Shown here piece after piece: positions 56,739 through 64,000 of a DNA stretch of 64,000 nt (position 1 is the stretch's first letter; the number at the start of each line of letters is the position of its first letter). The notes beneath the pieces were generated by a model. It was not told the DNA's origin and did not search any database. It saw only the letters and a program-made list of their open reading frames with translations. This stretch comes from Paraburkholderia phosphatilytica (GTDB taxonomy: Bacteria > Pseudomonadota > Gammaproteobacteria > Burkholderiales > Burkholderiaceae), in NCBI RefSeq assembly GCF_003443895.1, contig NZ_QQOA01000007.1, positions 1 through 64,000 of the forward strand, written 5' to 3'. Position numbers and translations under genes: made by a program.

Positions 56739-56773
56739 AAAAGACGGGCCATACCGCGAAGGTATCGCCCGCT
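56736..56773 (-). terminator. Intrinsic terminator of the porin gene
   Basis: On the minus strand a GGGCGATACC/GGTATGGCCC-type stem with a short GC-rich loop is followed by six T residues. It begins about 30 bases after the porin stop codon. Confidence 0.75.
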
Positions 56774-56802
56774 TCCCAAGTACTACGAGGAGACTGGTTG
56801 CG

Positions 56803-57945
56803 TCAGAACGAATGGCGCATGCCGATCCGTACGTCCGCCTGGGTGCTGGTGCTCGAAGGAGTGAAGCTGTAGCCGATCACCGCGTCGACGCCGCTCGATG
56901 CCTTCAGATAGTCACCCGAAATATAGACGTCCGTGCGTTTCGACAGCAGGTAGTGCAGGCCCGCGGACAACTGGTTCCAGTGATGCCCTTCGAAGTGCGT
57001 GTACTGATAGCCGCCGACCGCGCTGAACGCCGGCGTGACCTGCCACGTTGCACCGCCCTCGCCGACCTGCATATGCGACGACTGGCCGAAGCCCTTGATC
57101 GTGGTGTACGTGAAGTTGCCCTCCAGCGTGACGGTACCGATCGCATAGCTCGAACCGATGCCGAACGTGCCCTGCTTGTCGACCGGGAACGACGTGCTCG
57201 AATAGAGATCGGTGACCGCGCCCGTCGAGGCATTGACGCTCACCGTCGGCTGGCCGAGGAAGGTGTGCGTGCCGATCATCGCGTACGGATCGAACGCATA
57301 GATGCCGTGCGGGTTGTTCAGCTGCGTGTACGCCGCGCCGATCGTGAACGGACCATGCGCGTAGTGCGCGCCGAGGCTGTACGCGCTGTCTTCGTGGAAG
57401 TTGCCGGCCACGTTGCCGAACGAATACATGGCGCCGTAGGTCAGGCCCGCCATGTCTTTCGACAGGAACTTGATCGAGTTCGGCAGACGGTCGCCGTTGA
57501 AGCGGTCGAAGTCGCCCTGGTGAATCGCGTAGCCGCTCGCCCACGCGGAGATGTTGTACAGGAACACCATCTCTTCGGTCATGTCGAGCTGATTGCCGAG
57601 CGACAGCGTGCCCCACTGGTTCGACAGGCCCACATAAGCCTGGCGACCGAACTCCGAACCGCCGAATGCGAGATTGCCCGTACCCAGGTGGAAACCGCTT
57701 TCGAGCACGAACACCGTGGACAATCCGCCGCCCAGGTCTTCAGTGCCTTTGACACCCCAACGGTTGCCGTACGAAATGCCGTCGTCGAACTTGACCACGT
57801 GCGAGCCGCCCGTGTTGTTCACGTACGTGATGCCCGCATCGAGAATGCCGTATAGCGTGACGCTGCTTTGCGCGTGACTCACGGCGGGGAGGCTGGCGAG
57901 CGCAAAAGCCACGCCCGATAGTGCTGCGGCATTCAGTCTTTTCAT
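56803..57945 (-). CDS. Outer-membrane porin, OmpC type (Burkholderia)
   Basis: The 380-residue protein has a signal peptide ending in PAVSHAQ, then the gram-negative-porin opening SSVTLYGILDAGITYV, many alternating beta strands, and the terminal phenylalanine (DVRIGMRHSF) used for outer-membrane assembly. It should be a trimeric general porin. It sits among quaternary-amine genes and shares an upstream GCGAC array with caiX, which suggests it helps these solutes enter the periplasm. The start at 57945 fits the signal peptide. Confidence 0.95.
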   Translation of the reverse strand: MKRLNAAALSGVAFALASLPAVSHAQSSVTLYGILDAGITYVNNTGGSHVVKFDDGISYGNRWGVKGTEDLGGGLSTVFVLESGFHLGTGNLAFGGSEFGRQAYVGLSNQWGTLSLGNQLDMTEEMVFLYNISAWASGYAIHQGDFDRFNGDRLPNSIKFLSKDMAGLTYGAMYSFGNVAGNFHEDSAYSLGAHYAHGPFTIGAAYTQLNNPHGIYAFDPYAMIGTHTFLGQPTVSVNASTGAVTDLYSSTSFPVDKQGTFGIGSSYAIGTVTLEGNFTYTTIKGFGQSSHMQVGEGGATWQVTPAFSAVGGYQYTHFEGHHWNQLSAGLHYLLSKRTDVYISGDYLKASSGVDAVIGYSFTPSSTSTQADVRIGMRHSF

Positions 57946-58132
57946 TATCGTGTTCTCTCTTGCCTGCTGGATGGAAAGCAAAGTTCGCCCGTCATGCCGT
58001 CAGAAACGGCATGCCAAACCGGGGCGGACACCTTGGTTGTAATTGCAGAAGTCGCGCGGTGAATCACGCGCACGTCGCGCGGCAACGACCTTGCGCGACG
58101 TTGATGCGACAGTACAAACCCATATTCATGGG

Positions 58133-58171
58133 AAAGCGACCCGAGGCGACATCGTTTGTCCTGCCTGCGAC
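58133..58171. promoter_or_regulatory. Triple GCGAC element upstream of the porin gene
   Basis: GCGAC copies start at 58136, 58146 and 58167, again spaced 10 and 21 bases, and the first copy reads AAAGCGACC as in the caiX element. Two more copies at 58095 and 58106 lie nearer the gene. The array is about 190 bases upstream of the porin start and just beyond the choline-binding-protein gene. Confidence 0.5.
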
Positions 58172-58186
58172 ACCTCGGGGAAACCG

Positions 58187-59155
58187 CTAATGCGCGCCGA
58201 TCGCCGCGTCGACCGCCTGCAGGCCGTTCGCACCGCTTACGGTGGTGACACCATCCAGCCACGGCTTGAGCAGATCGCTGTGCTTCTTCAGCGCGTTCTG
58301 CGCGGCCGTGTTCACATCGACCTTGTCCTGCAGCACATTCGCGATGATCTGGTTTTCCAGATCGACGTTGAACGTCATCTGTTTGAACAGTTTTGCGAGG
58401 TTCGAGCACTGGTCCGCGAAGCCGGTGCGCGTCACGGTGTTGACCGTCGCGCCGCCGTAGTTCGGACCAAAGTAAGCGTCACCGCCGGACAGATACGTGA
58501 GGTGGAATTTCGTGTTCATCAGATGCGGTTCCCACGCGAGAAACACGATCCACTTCTTGTCGCGCACCGCGCGCTCCACCTGCGTCAGCATGCCGGTTTC
58601 GCTCGATTCGACGAGCGACCAGCTGCCCAGACCGAACGCCTTGTCGCCGATCATCTTCTTGATGTTCTGGTTCGCCGGCGCGCCGGGCTCGATGCCGTAG
58701 ATCTTGTCGTCGAACTTGTCCGCGTACTTCGCGAGATCGGCGAACGAATGGACACCCGCCGCCGCAACGTAGTCGGGCACCGCGAGCGTGAACTTCGCGT
58801 TCGTGAGGTTCGCGTGCAGCACGTCGATCGAATGACTATCCATGAACGGCTTCACGATCGGCCCTTGCGCGGGCATCCAGTTGCCGAGGAACACGTCGAT
58901 CTGCCCTTTTTTCAGGCCTTCGTACGTGATCGGCACCGACAGGTTCGACACGCTCTGGTGATAGCCGAGCGCCTTCAGCACGACGCCCGTCATCGCGTTG
59001 GTCGCATCGATGTCGGTCCAGCCTGGGTCCGCCATGTGAACCTGGGTGCAGCTTTGCGGCTCCGCGGCGTGCGTCGTGAACGCCATTCCGAACGCGGCCG
59101 CGCACAGCATCGCGGACGCAATCCGTCTGAACCAGTTCGACCTGTCGTGTTTCAT
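58187..59155 (-). CDS. choX: Choline/betaine periplasmic binding protein (ChoX-like)
   Basis: The 322-residue protein has a signal peptide (ending near FTTHAA) and the OpuAC-type substrate-binding fold, with PGWTDIDATNAMT, VFLGNWMPAQGPIV and IVFLAWEPHLMN as cage segments. It follows the choline sulfatase gene by about 60 bases in the same direction, which points to choline as ligand, perhaps with choline sulfate. No permease gene is adjacent. Confidence 0.87.
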   Translation of the reverse strand: MKHDRSNWFRRIASAMLCAAAFGMAFTTHAAEPQSCTQVHMADPGWTDIDATNAMTGVVLKALGYHQSVSNLSVPITYEGLKKGQIDVFLGNWMPAQGPIVKPFMDSHSIDVLHANLTNAKFTLAVPDYVAAAGVHSFADLAKYADKFDDKIYGIEPGAPANQNIKKMIGDKAFGLGSWSLVESSETGMLTQVERAVRDKKWIVFLAWEPHLMNTKFHLTYLSGGDAYFGPNYGGATVNTVTRTGFADQCSNLAKLFKQMTFNVDLENQIIANVLQDKVDVNTAAQNALKKHSDLLKPWLDGVTTVSGANGLQAVDAAIGAH

Positions 59156-59216
59156 GCTGCGCTCCTGTGTCGTCGTGCGTGTGGTTGATATCTGATTTCG
59201 AGGTTCGTCGCGCCGG

Positions 59217-60758
59217 TCACTTGCCACCGACGCGCGGAAAACGCGCCATCGCTTCGAGCGTATCCAGCTCCATGTGATTGCGCATGTAGCGCTGGCTTGC
59301 GTCCGTGAACGGTTGCCAGTCCCACGGCTGGATGCGCCCCTGCGTGGTTGCGTGATAGTGGAAACGGCGGCGGCGCTGGCTCGCGAGCACGTCGTCGTGC
59401 ACCGCCGCGAGATTCCAGCGGTTCGCGATTTCCGCGCGAAATGCTTCGACCGTATGCTGATGCGCCGGATCGTCCGCCAGATTGCGCAGTTCCTGCGGGT
59501 CCGCCTGCAAGTCGTACAGCTGGTCCGGATCGGCCGGCGTGTGAATGAATTTGTACTGTCCGCGCCGGATCATCACGATCGGCGCGATTGCGCCTTCGGC
59601 CAGATATTCGCCGAACACCTCGTCGTGGCCGCCGTCGTTCACCAGATGCGGCACGAGGCTGCGGCCATCCACCGGATCGGGCCACGCGGTCTGACGCGTA
59701 CCGATGGCAAGCTCGACGAGCGTCGGCAGCAGATCGATCGTCGACACCGAACCCGCCACGCGATGCGCGCCGAACTCCTTCGGCGCATGCACGATCAGCG
59801 GCACGCGCGTCGCGTTTTCGAAAAACGTCATCTTGTACCAGAGCCCCCGCTCGCCCAGCATGTCGCCGTGATCGGACGTGACGATCACGATCGTGTCGTC
59901 GGCAAGGCCGCTTGCTTCGAGCGCATCGAGGATCGCGCCGAACTGCGTATCCACGTACGACAGCGCGCCATAGTAAGCACGACGCGCATTGCGCACCTGC
60001 TGTTCGGTCGGCGGCGTGCGATCGACTTCGCTCACATTCCGCAGGCGCTTCGAATGCGGATCGCTCTCTTCGTAGCTTAGCGACGTGCGCGGCAAGTCGA
60101 TCTCTTCGTCGCGGTAGAGGTTCCAGTATTCGGCTGGAATCGCGTACGGATCGTGCGGATGCGTGAGCGACGCAACCACGCAGAACGGCCGAGCATCCGC
60201 GCCCGCCTGACGCTCGCGCGCGATGTCGTAGAGCTTCTGGCGCACCGTGAACGTGACTTCGTCGTCGAAATCGAGCTGGTTCGTGCGCACGCAGGGGCCG
60301 GCGTCGAGCACCGAGCTCATGTTGTGGTACCAGCTCGGGCGCACTTCGGGTTGATCCCAATCGGGCACCCAGCCGAAATCCGCGGGGTAAATGTCGGTGG
60401 TGAGACGCTCTTCGAAGCCGTGCAGTTGATCGGGGCCGCAGAAATGCATCTTGCCCGACAGCACCGTGCGATAACCAGCGGCGCGCAGATAGTGCGCGAA
60501 CGTCAGCGTCTGCGCGGGCAGTTCGGCGGCGTTGTCGTACGCGCCGATCTTCGACGGCAGCTTGCCCGCCATCAACGCGAAACGCGACGGCGCGCACAGC
60601 GGGCTTGCGCAATACGCGGAGTCGAACACCACGCCTTCGCGCGCCAGCGCATCGATGCGCGGGGTCTTCGATACGCTGTTGCCATATGCGCGCAACGACG
60701 ACGGCGTCATCTGGTCCGCCATCAGGATAAGGATATTCTTTCTGGTACTAAGGCTCAT
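59217..60758 (-). CDS. betC: Choline sulfatase
   Basis: The 513-residue enzyme is a type I sulfatase with the formylglycine motif CAPSR at residues 55-59 (Cys55 is modified). The metal-binding segment LILMADQ is at the N-terminus, and VTSDHGDMLGERGLW lies further on. The C-terminal extension with QPWDWQPFTDAS and RYMRNHMELDTLE is typical of choline sulfatases. It hydrolyses choline-O-sulfate to choline and sulfate in the cytoplasm. It is divergent from a LysR regulator. Confidence 0.95.
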   Translation of the reverse strand: MSLSTRKNILILMADQMTPSSLRAYGNSVSKTPRIDALAREGVVFDSAYCASPLCAPSRFALMAGKLPSKIGAYDNAAELPAQTLTFAHYLRAAGYRTVLSGKMHFCGPDQLHGFEERLTTDIYPADFGWVPDWDQPEVRPSWYHNMSSVLDAGPCVRTNQLDFDDEVTFTVRQKLYDIARERQAGADARPFCVVASLTHPHDPYAIPAEYWNLYRDEEIDLPRTSLSYEESDPHSKRLRNVSEVDRTPPTEQQVRNARRAYYGALSYVDTQFGAILDALEASGLADDTIVIVTSDHGDMLGERGLWYKMTFFENATRVPLIVHAPKEFGAHRVAGSVSTIDLLPTLVELAIGTRQTAWPDPVDGRSLVPHLVNDGGHDEVFGEYLAEGAIAPIVMIRRGQYKFIHTPADPDQLYDLQADPQELRNLADDPAHQHTVEAFRAEIANRWNLAAVHDDVLASQRRRRFHYHATTQGRIQPWDWQPFTDASQRYMRNHMELDTLEAMARFPRVGGK

Positions 60759-60924
60759 GAGCGAGGACGATTAGAATCGAGGCCAGCGGGTTGCAGATGT
60801 ACGCTACGTCCACATTGCATTGCAGCGCAGCCACACGGCTTATTGGCGGCGCACAATCGCATTGCCAGCGAAGCGCGTAACGTAAATATGTCGGCTCATT
60901 AAACGCGCGTGAAGACGCTCGCAA

Positions 60925-60940
60925 CTTATGGGCTCATAAG
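60925..60940. promoter_or_regulatory. LysR-type palindrome in the betC/lysR gap
   Basis: CTTATG-GGCT-CATAAG is a perfect palindrome with the T-N11-A pattern. It ends eight bases before the chosen start of the regulator gene, which suggests autoregulation and shared control of the divergent betC gene. Confidence 0.6.
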
Positions 60941-60948
60941 GGGTGCTT

Positions 60949-61872
60949 ATGCCGGAACAGGATCGTTTGCCGCCGATGCAGGCGCTGTCCGTATTCGAAT
61001 CCGCCGCGCGGCTCGCGAGCTTCACCGCAGCTGCGCGCGAACTTGGATCGACACAGCCCGCCGTCAGCCAGCGCATCGTGCAGCTGGAGGCAGACCTCGG
61101 CGTGCCGCTCTTCGAGCGCGGCCATCGGGGCGTGACGCTCACCGCCGATGGCGAGCGCCTGTACGAAGCCGTGCGCAAGAGTCTCGCGACGATCCGCGAC
61201 GCCACCACCGAAATCCGCGCGCGGCGCGCGGCCGGCGCGCTGACCATCCTGACCGACGCGGGCTTCGCGACTTACTGGCTCGTCCCGCGTTTAGCCAACC
61301 TGAAACGGCTGATGCCCGATGTCAGCGTCAAGATCGTCACGTCGCAGCAGACCTTCGATCCGCGCCACGATCACGCCGACGTCGCGATTGCGTTCGGCGA
61401 TGGCGACTGGACGCCGTGCACGTCCACCCGGCTTTTCCCTGAAGAAGTCACGCCCGTCTGCTCGCCCGCGTTTCGCGACCAGCACCGGCACGTGACCGAA
61501 CCCGCCGACCTCGCGATGCTGCCGCTGCTGCACGTACAGCCCACCGAGCCGGCGCGCTGGCTGTCGTGGGCCGCGTGGTTTGCGGCGCACCATCTGCCCG
61601 CGCCGGACAAGGAACAGGGCATGACGTTCAACAGCTACGCGCTCGTCATTCACGCGGCACTGATGGGCCAGGGGGTCGCGCTCGGCTGGACGCCGCTGAT
61701 CGACGAACTGATCGCGAGCGGCCAGTTGGTGCGTCTGATCGATGCGCCGGTGGTCACCGCGCGCGGCTACTTCCTCGTACGGCCGCTCGCGCGGCCCGAA
61801 GCGCCCGCCGTGCCGCTGTTCCGGCGCTGGCTGTTCGACGAATGCCACACGGCCGCTGCGCAGGCGCTCTGA
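60949..61872 (+). CDS. LysR-family regulator of choline-sulfate use
   Basis: The 307-residue regulator has a helix-turn-helix SFTAAARELGSTQPAVSQRI and an effector domain from about residue 90. Its position divergent from betC, and the opening LPPMQALSVFESAARL, fit the choline-sulfate-utilisation regulators. The ATG at 60949 follows an AAGGGG site; a GTG six bases earlier is possible. A palindromic box lies just upstream. Confidence 0.88.
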   Translation: MPEQDRLPPMQALSVFESAARLASFTAAARELGSTQPAVSQRIVQLEADLGVPLFERGHRGVTLTADGERLYEAVRKSLATIRDATTEIRARRAAGALTILTDAGFATYWLVPRLANLKRLMPDVSVKIVTSQQTFDPRHDHADVAIAFGDGDWTPCTSTRLFPEEVTPVCSPAFRDQHRHVTEPADLAMLPLLHVQPTEPARWLSWAAWFAAHHLPAPDKEQGMTFNSYALVIHAALMGQGVALGWTPLIDELIASGQLVRLIDAPVVTARGYFLVRPLARPEAPAVPLFRRWLFDECHTAAAQAL

Positions 61873-62028
61873 CGCCGCCGGCCTCGCTCCGGCTCGTCGG
61901 GCGGCCTTGACGCGCCGATACCAGCACGACGGCGCATCGGTTCTATGCGGCGTTTTTGTGCGCTGCTTTACTTCGTCATCGCGCCCGTCCGTTCAAGCGG
62001 CGCGCCTTACGACGAAGGAACCCGCATC

Positions 62029-62928
62029 ATGTCCGCAGTTACATCGAATGCCGCCGAGGCCTCCGCCCCGCACCAGTTCGCGCTGACGCTGTCGTGCCCG
62101 AGCGCCGCCGGCCAGGTCGCCGCGGTGGTCGGCTTTCTCGACCGTCACGGCTGCTACGTCGACGAACTGACCGTCTTTGACGACGACATCAGCTCGCGCT
62201 TTTTCGTGCGCTGCGTCTTTCATGTGGTGCGCGCCGACCAGCAGGCCGCGTGGCACGTCGATGCGATGCGGCGCGAGTTCACGCCGATCGCCGCCGATTT
62301 CGACATGACGTGGGCGATCCACGACATGACCGTGCGGCCCAAGGTGCTGATCCTCGTATCGAAGCTCGAGCACTGTCTTGCCGACCTGCTGTTCCGCTGG
62401 CGCATGGGTGAACTGCAGATGGATATCGTTGGCATTGCGTCGAATCATCCAGACTTCGTGCCGCTTGCCGCGCAGCATGGTCTGCCGTTCACGCATCTGC
62501 CGGTGAACGCGGACAACCGCGCGCAGCAGGAAACGCAGATTCTCGACCTGTTCGAATCGACCGGCGCCGAGCTGATGATTCTCGCGCGCTACATGCAGAT
62601 CCTGTCGGACGAAACGAGCCGCAAGCTCTCCGGGCGCGCGATCAACATCCACCACTCGTTCCTGCCCGGCTTCAAGGGCGCGCGGCCCTACCACCAGGCA
62701 CACGCGCGCGGCGTCAAGCTGATCGGCGCGACGGCGCACTTCGTCACCGACGATCTCGACGAAGGCCCGATCATCGAGCAGGTCGTCGAGCGCGTAGATC
62801 ATTCGTACAAGCCGGAGAAGCTGCTTGCGGTTGGACGGGACGTTGAGTGCATCACGCTCGCGCGCGCGGTGAAGGCGTTTGTCGAGCGGCGCGTGTTCAT
62901 CAATGGGGATCGGACGGTGGTGTTGTAA
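62029..62928 (+). CDS. purU: Formyltetrahydrofolate deformylase
   Basis: The 299-residue enzyme has an N-terminal ACT domain (about 15-95) and a C-terminal formyltransferase-fold domain with NIHHSFLPGFKGARPYHQA, then ATAHFVTDDLDEGPII, which hold the catalytic Asn, His and Asp. It releases formate from 10-formyltetrahydrofolate. In betaine degraders purU is often placed with demethylation genes to balance the one-carbon pool, and that fits here. A terminator follows. Confidence 0.95.
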   Translation: MSAVTSNAAEASAPHQFALTLSCPSAAGQVAAVVGFLDRHGCYVDELTVFDDDISSRFFVRCVFHVVRADQQAAWHVDAMRREFTPIAADFDMTWAIHDMTVRPKVLILVSKLEHCLADLLFRWRMGELQMDIVGIASNHPDFVPLAAQHGLPFTHLPVNADNRAQQETQILDLFESTGAELMILARYMQILSDETSRKLSGRAINIHHSFLPGFKGARPYHQAHARGVKLIGATAHFVTDDLDEGPIIEQVVERVDHSYKPEKLLAVGRDVECITLARAVKAFVERRVFINGDRTVVL

Positions 62929-62956
62929 AAACCAGCGTTTGGCGACGCAAATGACA

Positions 62957-62982
62957 ATAGCCCGCACTCGGCGGGCTATTTT
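62957..62982 (+). terminator. Intrinsic terminator after purU
   Basis: A perfect 9-base stem, ATAGCCCGC with GCGGGCTAT, and a 5-base loop are followed by a T-run. It lies about 30 bases after the purU stop and before the end of the convergent binding-protein gene. Confidence 0.9.
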
Positions 62983-63023
62983 CGTTGCGCGACTCGACGA
63001 GCCGCGCTCAACTGCTCAAACCA

Positions 63024-63893
63024 TCACTGCGAAGTCCACGCAGCCACCCGATCCGGATGCTGATCGACCCATTGCTGCGCGGCCTGAGCCGGCTTCTCGC
63101 CATTCTCGGCGGCAAGCATCACGCTGTCGATCTCGCCCGGCTTCCACTGGAACTTCTTCAGGAACGCGACGACAGCCGGCGCCTTCTGATCGAGTTCCGG
63201 GTTGATCACGTTGTCGACGTGCTCGGCGCCGCCGAAAACCTTCTTCGGATCTTCGAGGAACTTCAGCTTCCACTTCGCGAACATCCAGTGCGGCGCCCAG
63301 CCCGTGACGATGATCGGCTTGTTCGCGTGCATTTCGCGCGCAAGCTCCGACGTCATCGCGCTGCCCGAGCTCGGCATCAGCTGATAGTCGAGGTTGTAGG
63401 CCTTGATCGCCTCATCCGTCTTCTTCATCACGCCCGCACCCGCATCGATGCCGACAATGCGTCCCTGGAAGTCAGCCTTCTTGCCGGCCAGATCGGGGAT
63501 GCTGTTTTCCGGCAGACTCGCCGGCACGATCAGGCCGATCTTCGCATCCGGGAAATTCACGCCGACGTCTTCGACCTTCGACTTGAACTGGTCGTAGTAC
63601 GCCGCGTGCGTCACCGGCAGCCACGCGGACAGCGTCGCGTCCAGGTCGCCGCGCGCCACGCCCTGCCACATCACGCCCGCCGCCACCGGCACGAGCTGCA
63701 CCGGATAGCCGAGCTTCTTCTCGATGACGGTGGCGGCGACGTTCGACGTCGCGACGCTATCGTCCCAACCTTCCACGTAACCGATCTTGATCGTCGGTTT
63801 GGTGTCGGCGCTCGCCGTCGCCGTGGTGCCGATCGTCACGATGGCCGCAGTGACCAGCGCGCTACACATCAGCAGTTGCTTCAAGCCTTTCAT
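63024..63893 (-). CDS. Glycine betaine/proline-betaine binding protein (ProX/OpuAC type)
   Basis: The 289-residue protein has a signal peptide (cut near TATASA) and the OpuAC substrate-binding fold. Trp-containing segments include YVEGWDDSVATSNV, LSAWLPVTHAAYYDQF and IIVTGWAPHWMFAKW. It should capture glycine betaine or a similar compatible solute in the periplasm. The AGGAG site supports the start at 63893. The rest of the transporter may lie beyond the window or be shared. Confidence 0.9.
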   Translation of the reverse strand: MKGLKQLLMCSALVTAAIVTIGTTATASADTKPTIKIGYVEGWDDSVATSNVAATVIEKKLGYPVQLVPVAAGVMWQGVARGDLDATLSAWLPVTHAAYYDQFKSKVEDVGVNFPDAKIGLIVPASLPENSIPDLAGKKADFQGRIVGIDAGAGVMKKTDEAIKAYNLDYQLMPSSGSAMTSELAREMHANKPIIVTGWAPHWMFAKWKLKFLEDPKKVFGGAEHVDNVINPELDQKAPAVVAFLKKFQWKPGEIDSVMLAAENGEKPAQAAQQWVDQHPDRVAAWTSQ

Positions 63894-63968
63894 GGTCGAT
63901 CTCCTCATAGCCGCGGGTGCGGTGTGTTATCAGCATCTCCAGCCAGAATCCGCAGGTAAGTACGCGTT

Positions 63969-63994
63969 GCGACATCCGTTTGTCGAAATGCGAC
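63969..63994. promoter_or_regulatory. Paired GCGAC element upstream of the ProX-type gene
   Basis: Two GCGAC copies start at 63969 and 63990, 21 bases apart, as in the caiX and porin elements. The pair is about 75 bases upstream of the gene start, near the end of the window. A third copy at the 10-base position is not present. Confidence 0.4.
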
Positions 63995-64000
63995 CTGCAT

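Noticed and set aside
58141..58178. CCCGAGG/CCTCGGG pairing as a terminator of the choline-binding-protein gene
   Set aside because: The loop is long, no T-run follows, and the same bases form the more convincing GCGAC array.
61873..62028. A possible glycine riboswitch before purU
   Set aside because: The conserved glycine-aptamer sequences were looked for and not found.
1..64000. Mobile elements, prophage, CRISPR, tRNA or rRNA genes
   Set aside because: No transposase, integrase, spaced repeat array or structured RNA gene was recognised on either strand.

Overview
The window looks like a chromosomal segment of a high-GC betaproteobacterium of the Burkholderia/Paraburkholderia/Caballeronia group. 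The basis is the codon use, the DUF4148 and DUF3331-like small proteins, the OmpC-type porin, the PrpR-PrpBCD arrangement, and a carnitine gene order known from Pseudomonas and Burkholderia. All assignments come from reading the sequence; no database search was run. I saw no rRNA, tRNA, CRISPR array, insertion sequence or prophage. Most of the window is accessory metabolism and regulation.

Layout. 0-7.3 kb: a DHA2-type efflux pump divergent from a LysR regulator, a zinc alcohol dehydrogenase, a DUF1479 oxygenase-like protein divergent from an AraC regulator, and a surface SGNH esterase lipoprotein. 7.3-17.7 kb: a divergent cobalamin locus. A cobalamin riboswitch leads the minus-strand operon cobW-cobN-AAA ATPase-VWA protein (cobalt chelatase and metal chaperone). 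The plus-strand operon is cobE-cobO-cobB-bluB. 17.7-23.1 kb: a four-gene minus-strand signalling operon: OmpR-type regulator, periplasmic LysM-FecR protein, CHASE2 histidine kinase and a lipoprotein. It is followed by a gene-free kilobase ending in an AT-rich patch with repeats. 24.1-29.8 kb: a dimethylglycine/sarcosine dehydrogenase-like FAD-GcvT protein, an AraC regulator, an NmrA-type reductase, a possible 33-residue membrane peptide and RibA. 30-38.4 kb: small stress and envelope proteins (CBS, DUF4148, BON), a 3-methyladenine glycosylase, an acyl-CoA dehydrogenase, a ChaA-type antiporter, and a LysR regulator facing two orphan amino-acid ABC permease genes. 38.8-45.4 kb: an Asp-nucleophile hydrolase and the 2-methylcitrate (propionate) locus, with prpR divergent from a sigma-54-promoted prpBCD. 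45.5-50.8 kb: a degenerate NlpD-like lipoprotein, a HigBA-type toxin-antitoxin pair, OpgC, an AI-2E-family permease and a small DUF3331-like protein.

50.9-64 kb is a quaternary-amine island. The carnitine operon (caiX-cdhC-cdhA-cdhB-lipase) is divergent from its regulator cdhR. It is followed by an OmpC-type porin, a choline-sulfate unit (betC and a choline-binding protein, with a divergent LysR regulator), purU, and a ProX-type betaine-binding protein. Three periplasmic binding proteins for quaternary amines occur here without any ABC permease or ATPase. This suggests that they feed a shared transporter encoded elsewhere, as described for CaiX/BetX/CbcX in Pseudomonas. Carnitine and choline sulfate would converge on glycine betaine, and PurU would handle one-carbon units from demethylation. 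A repeated GCGAC element with fixed helical spacing lies upstream of caiX, the porin and the ProX gene, and may be the operator that ties the island together.
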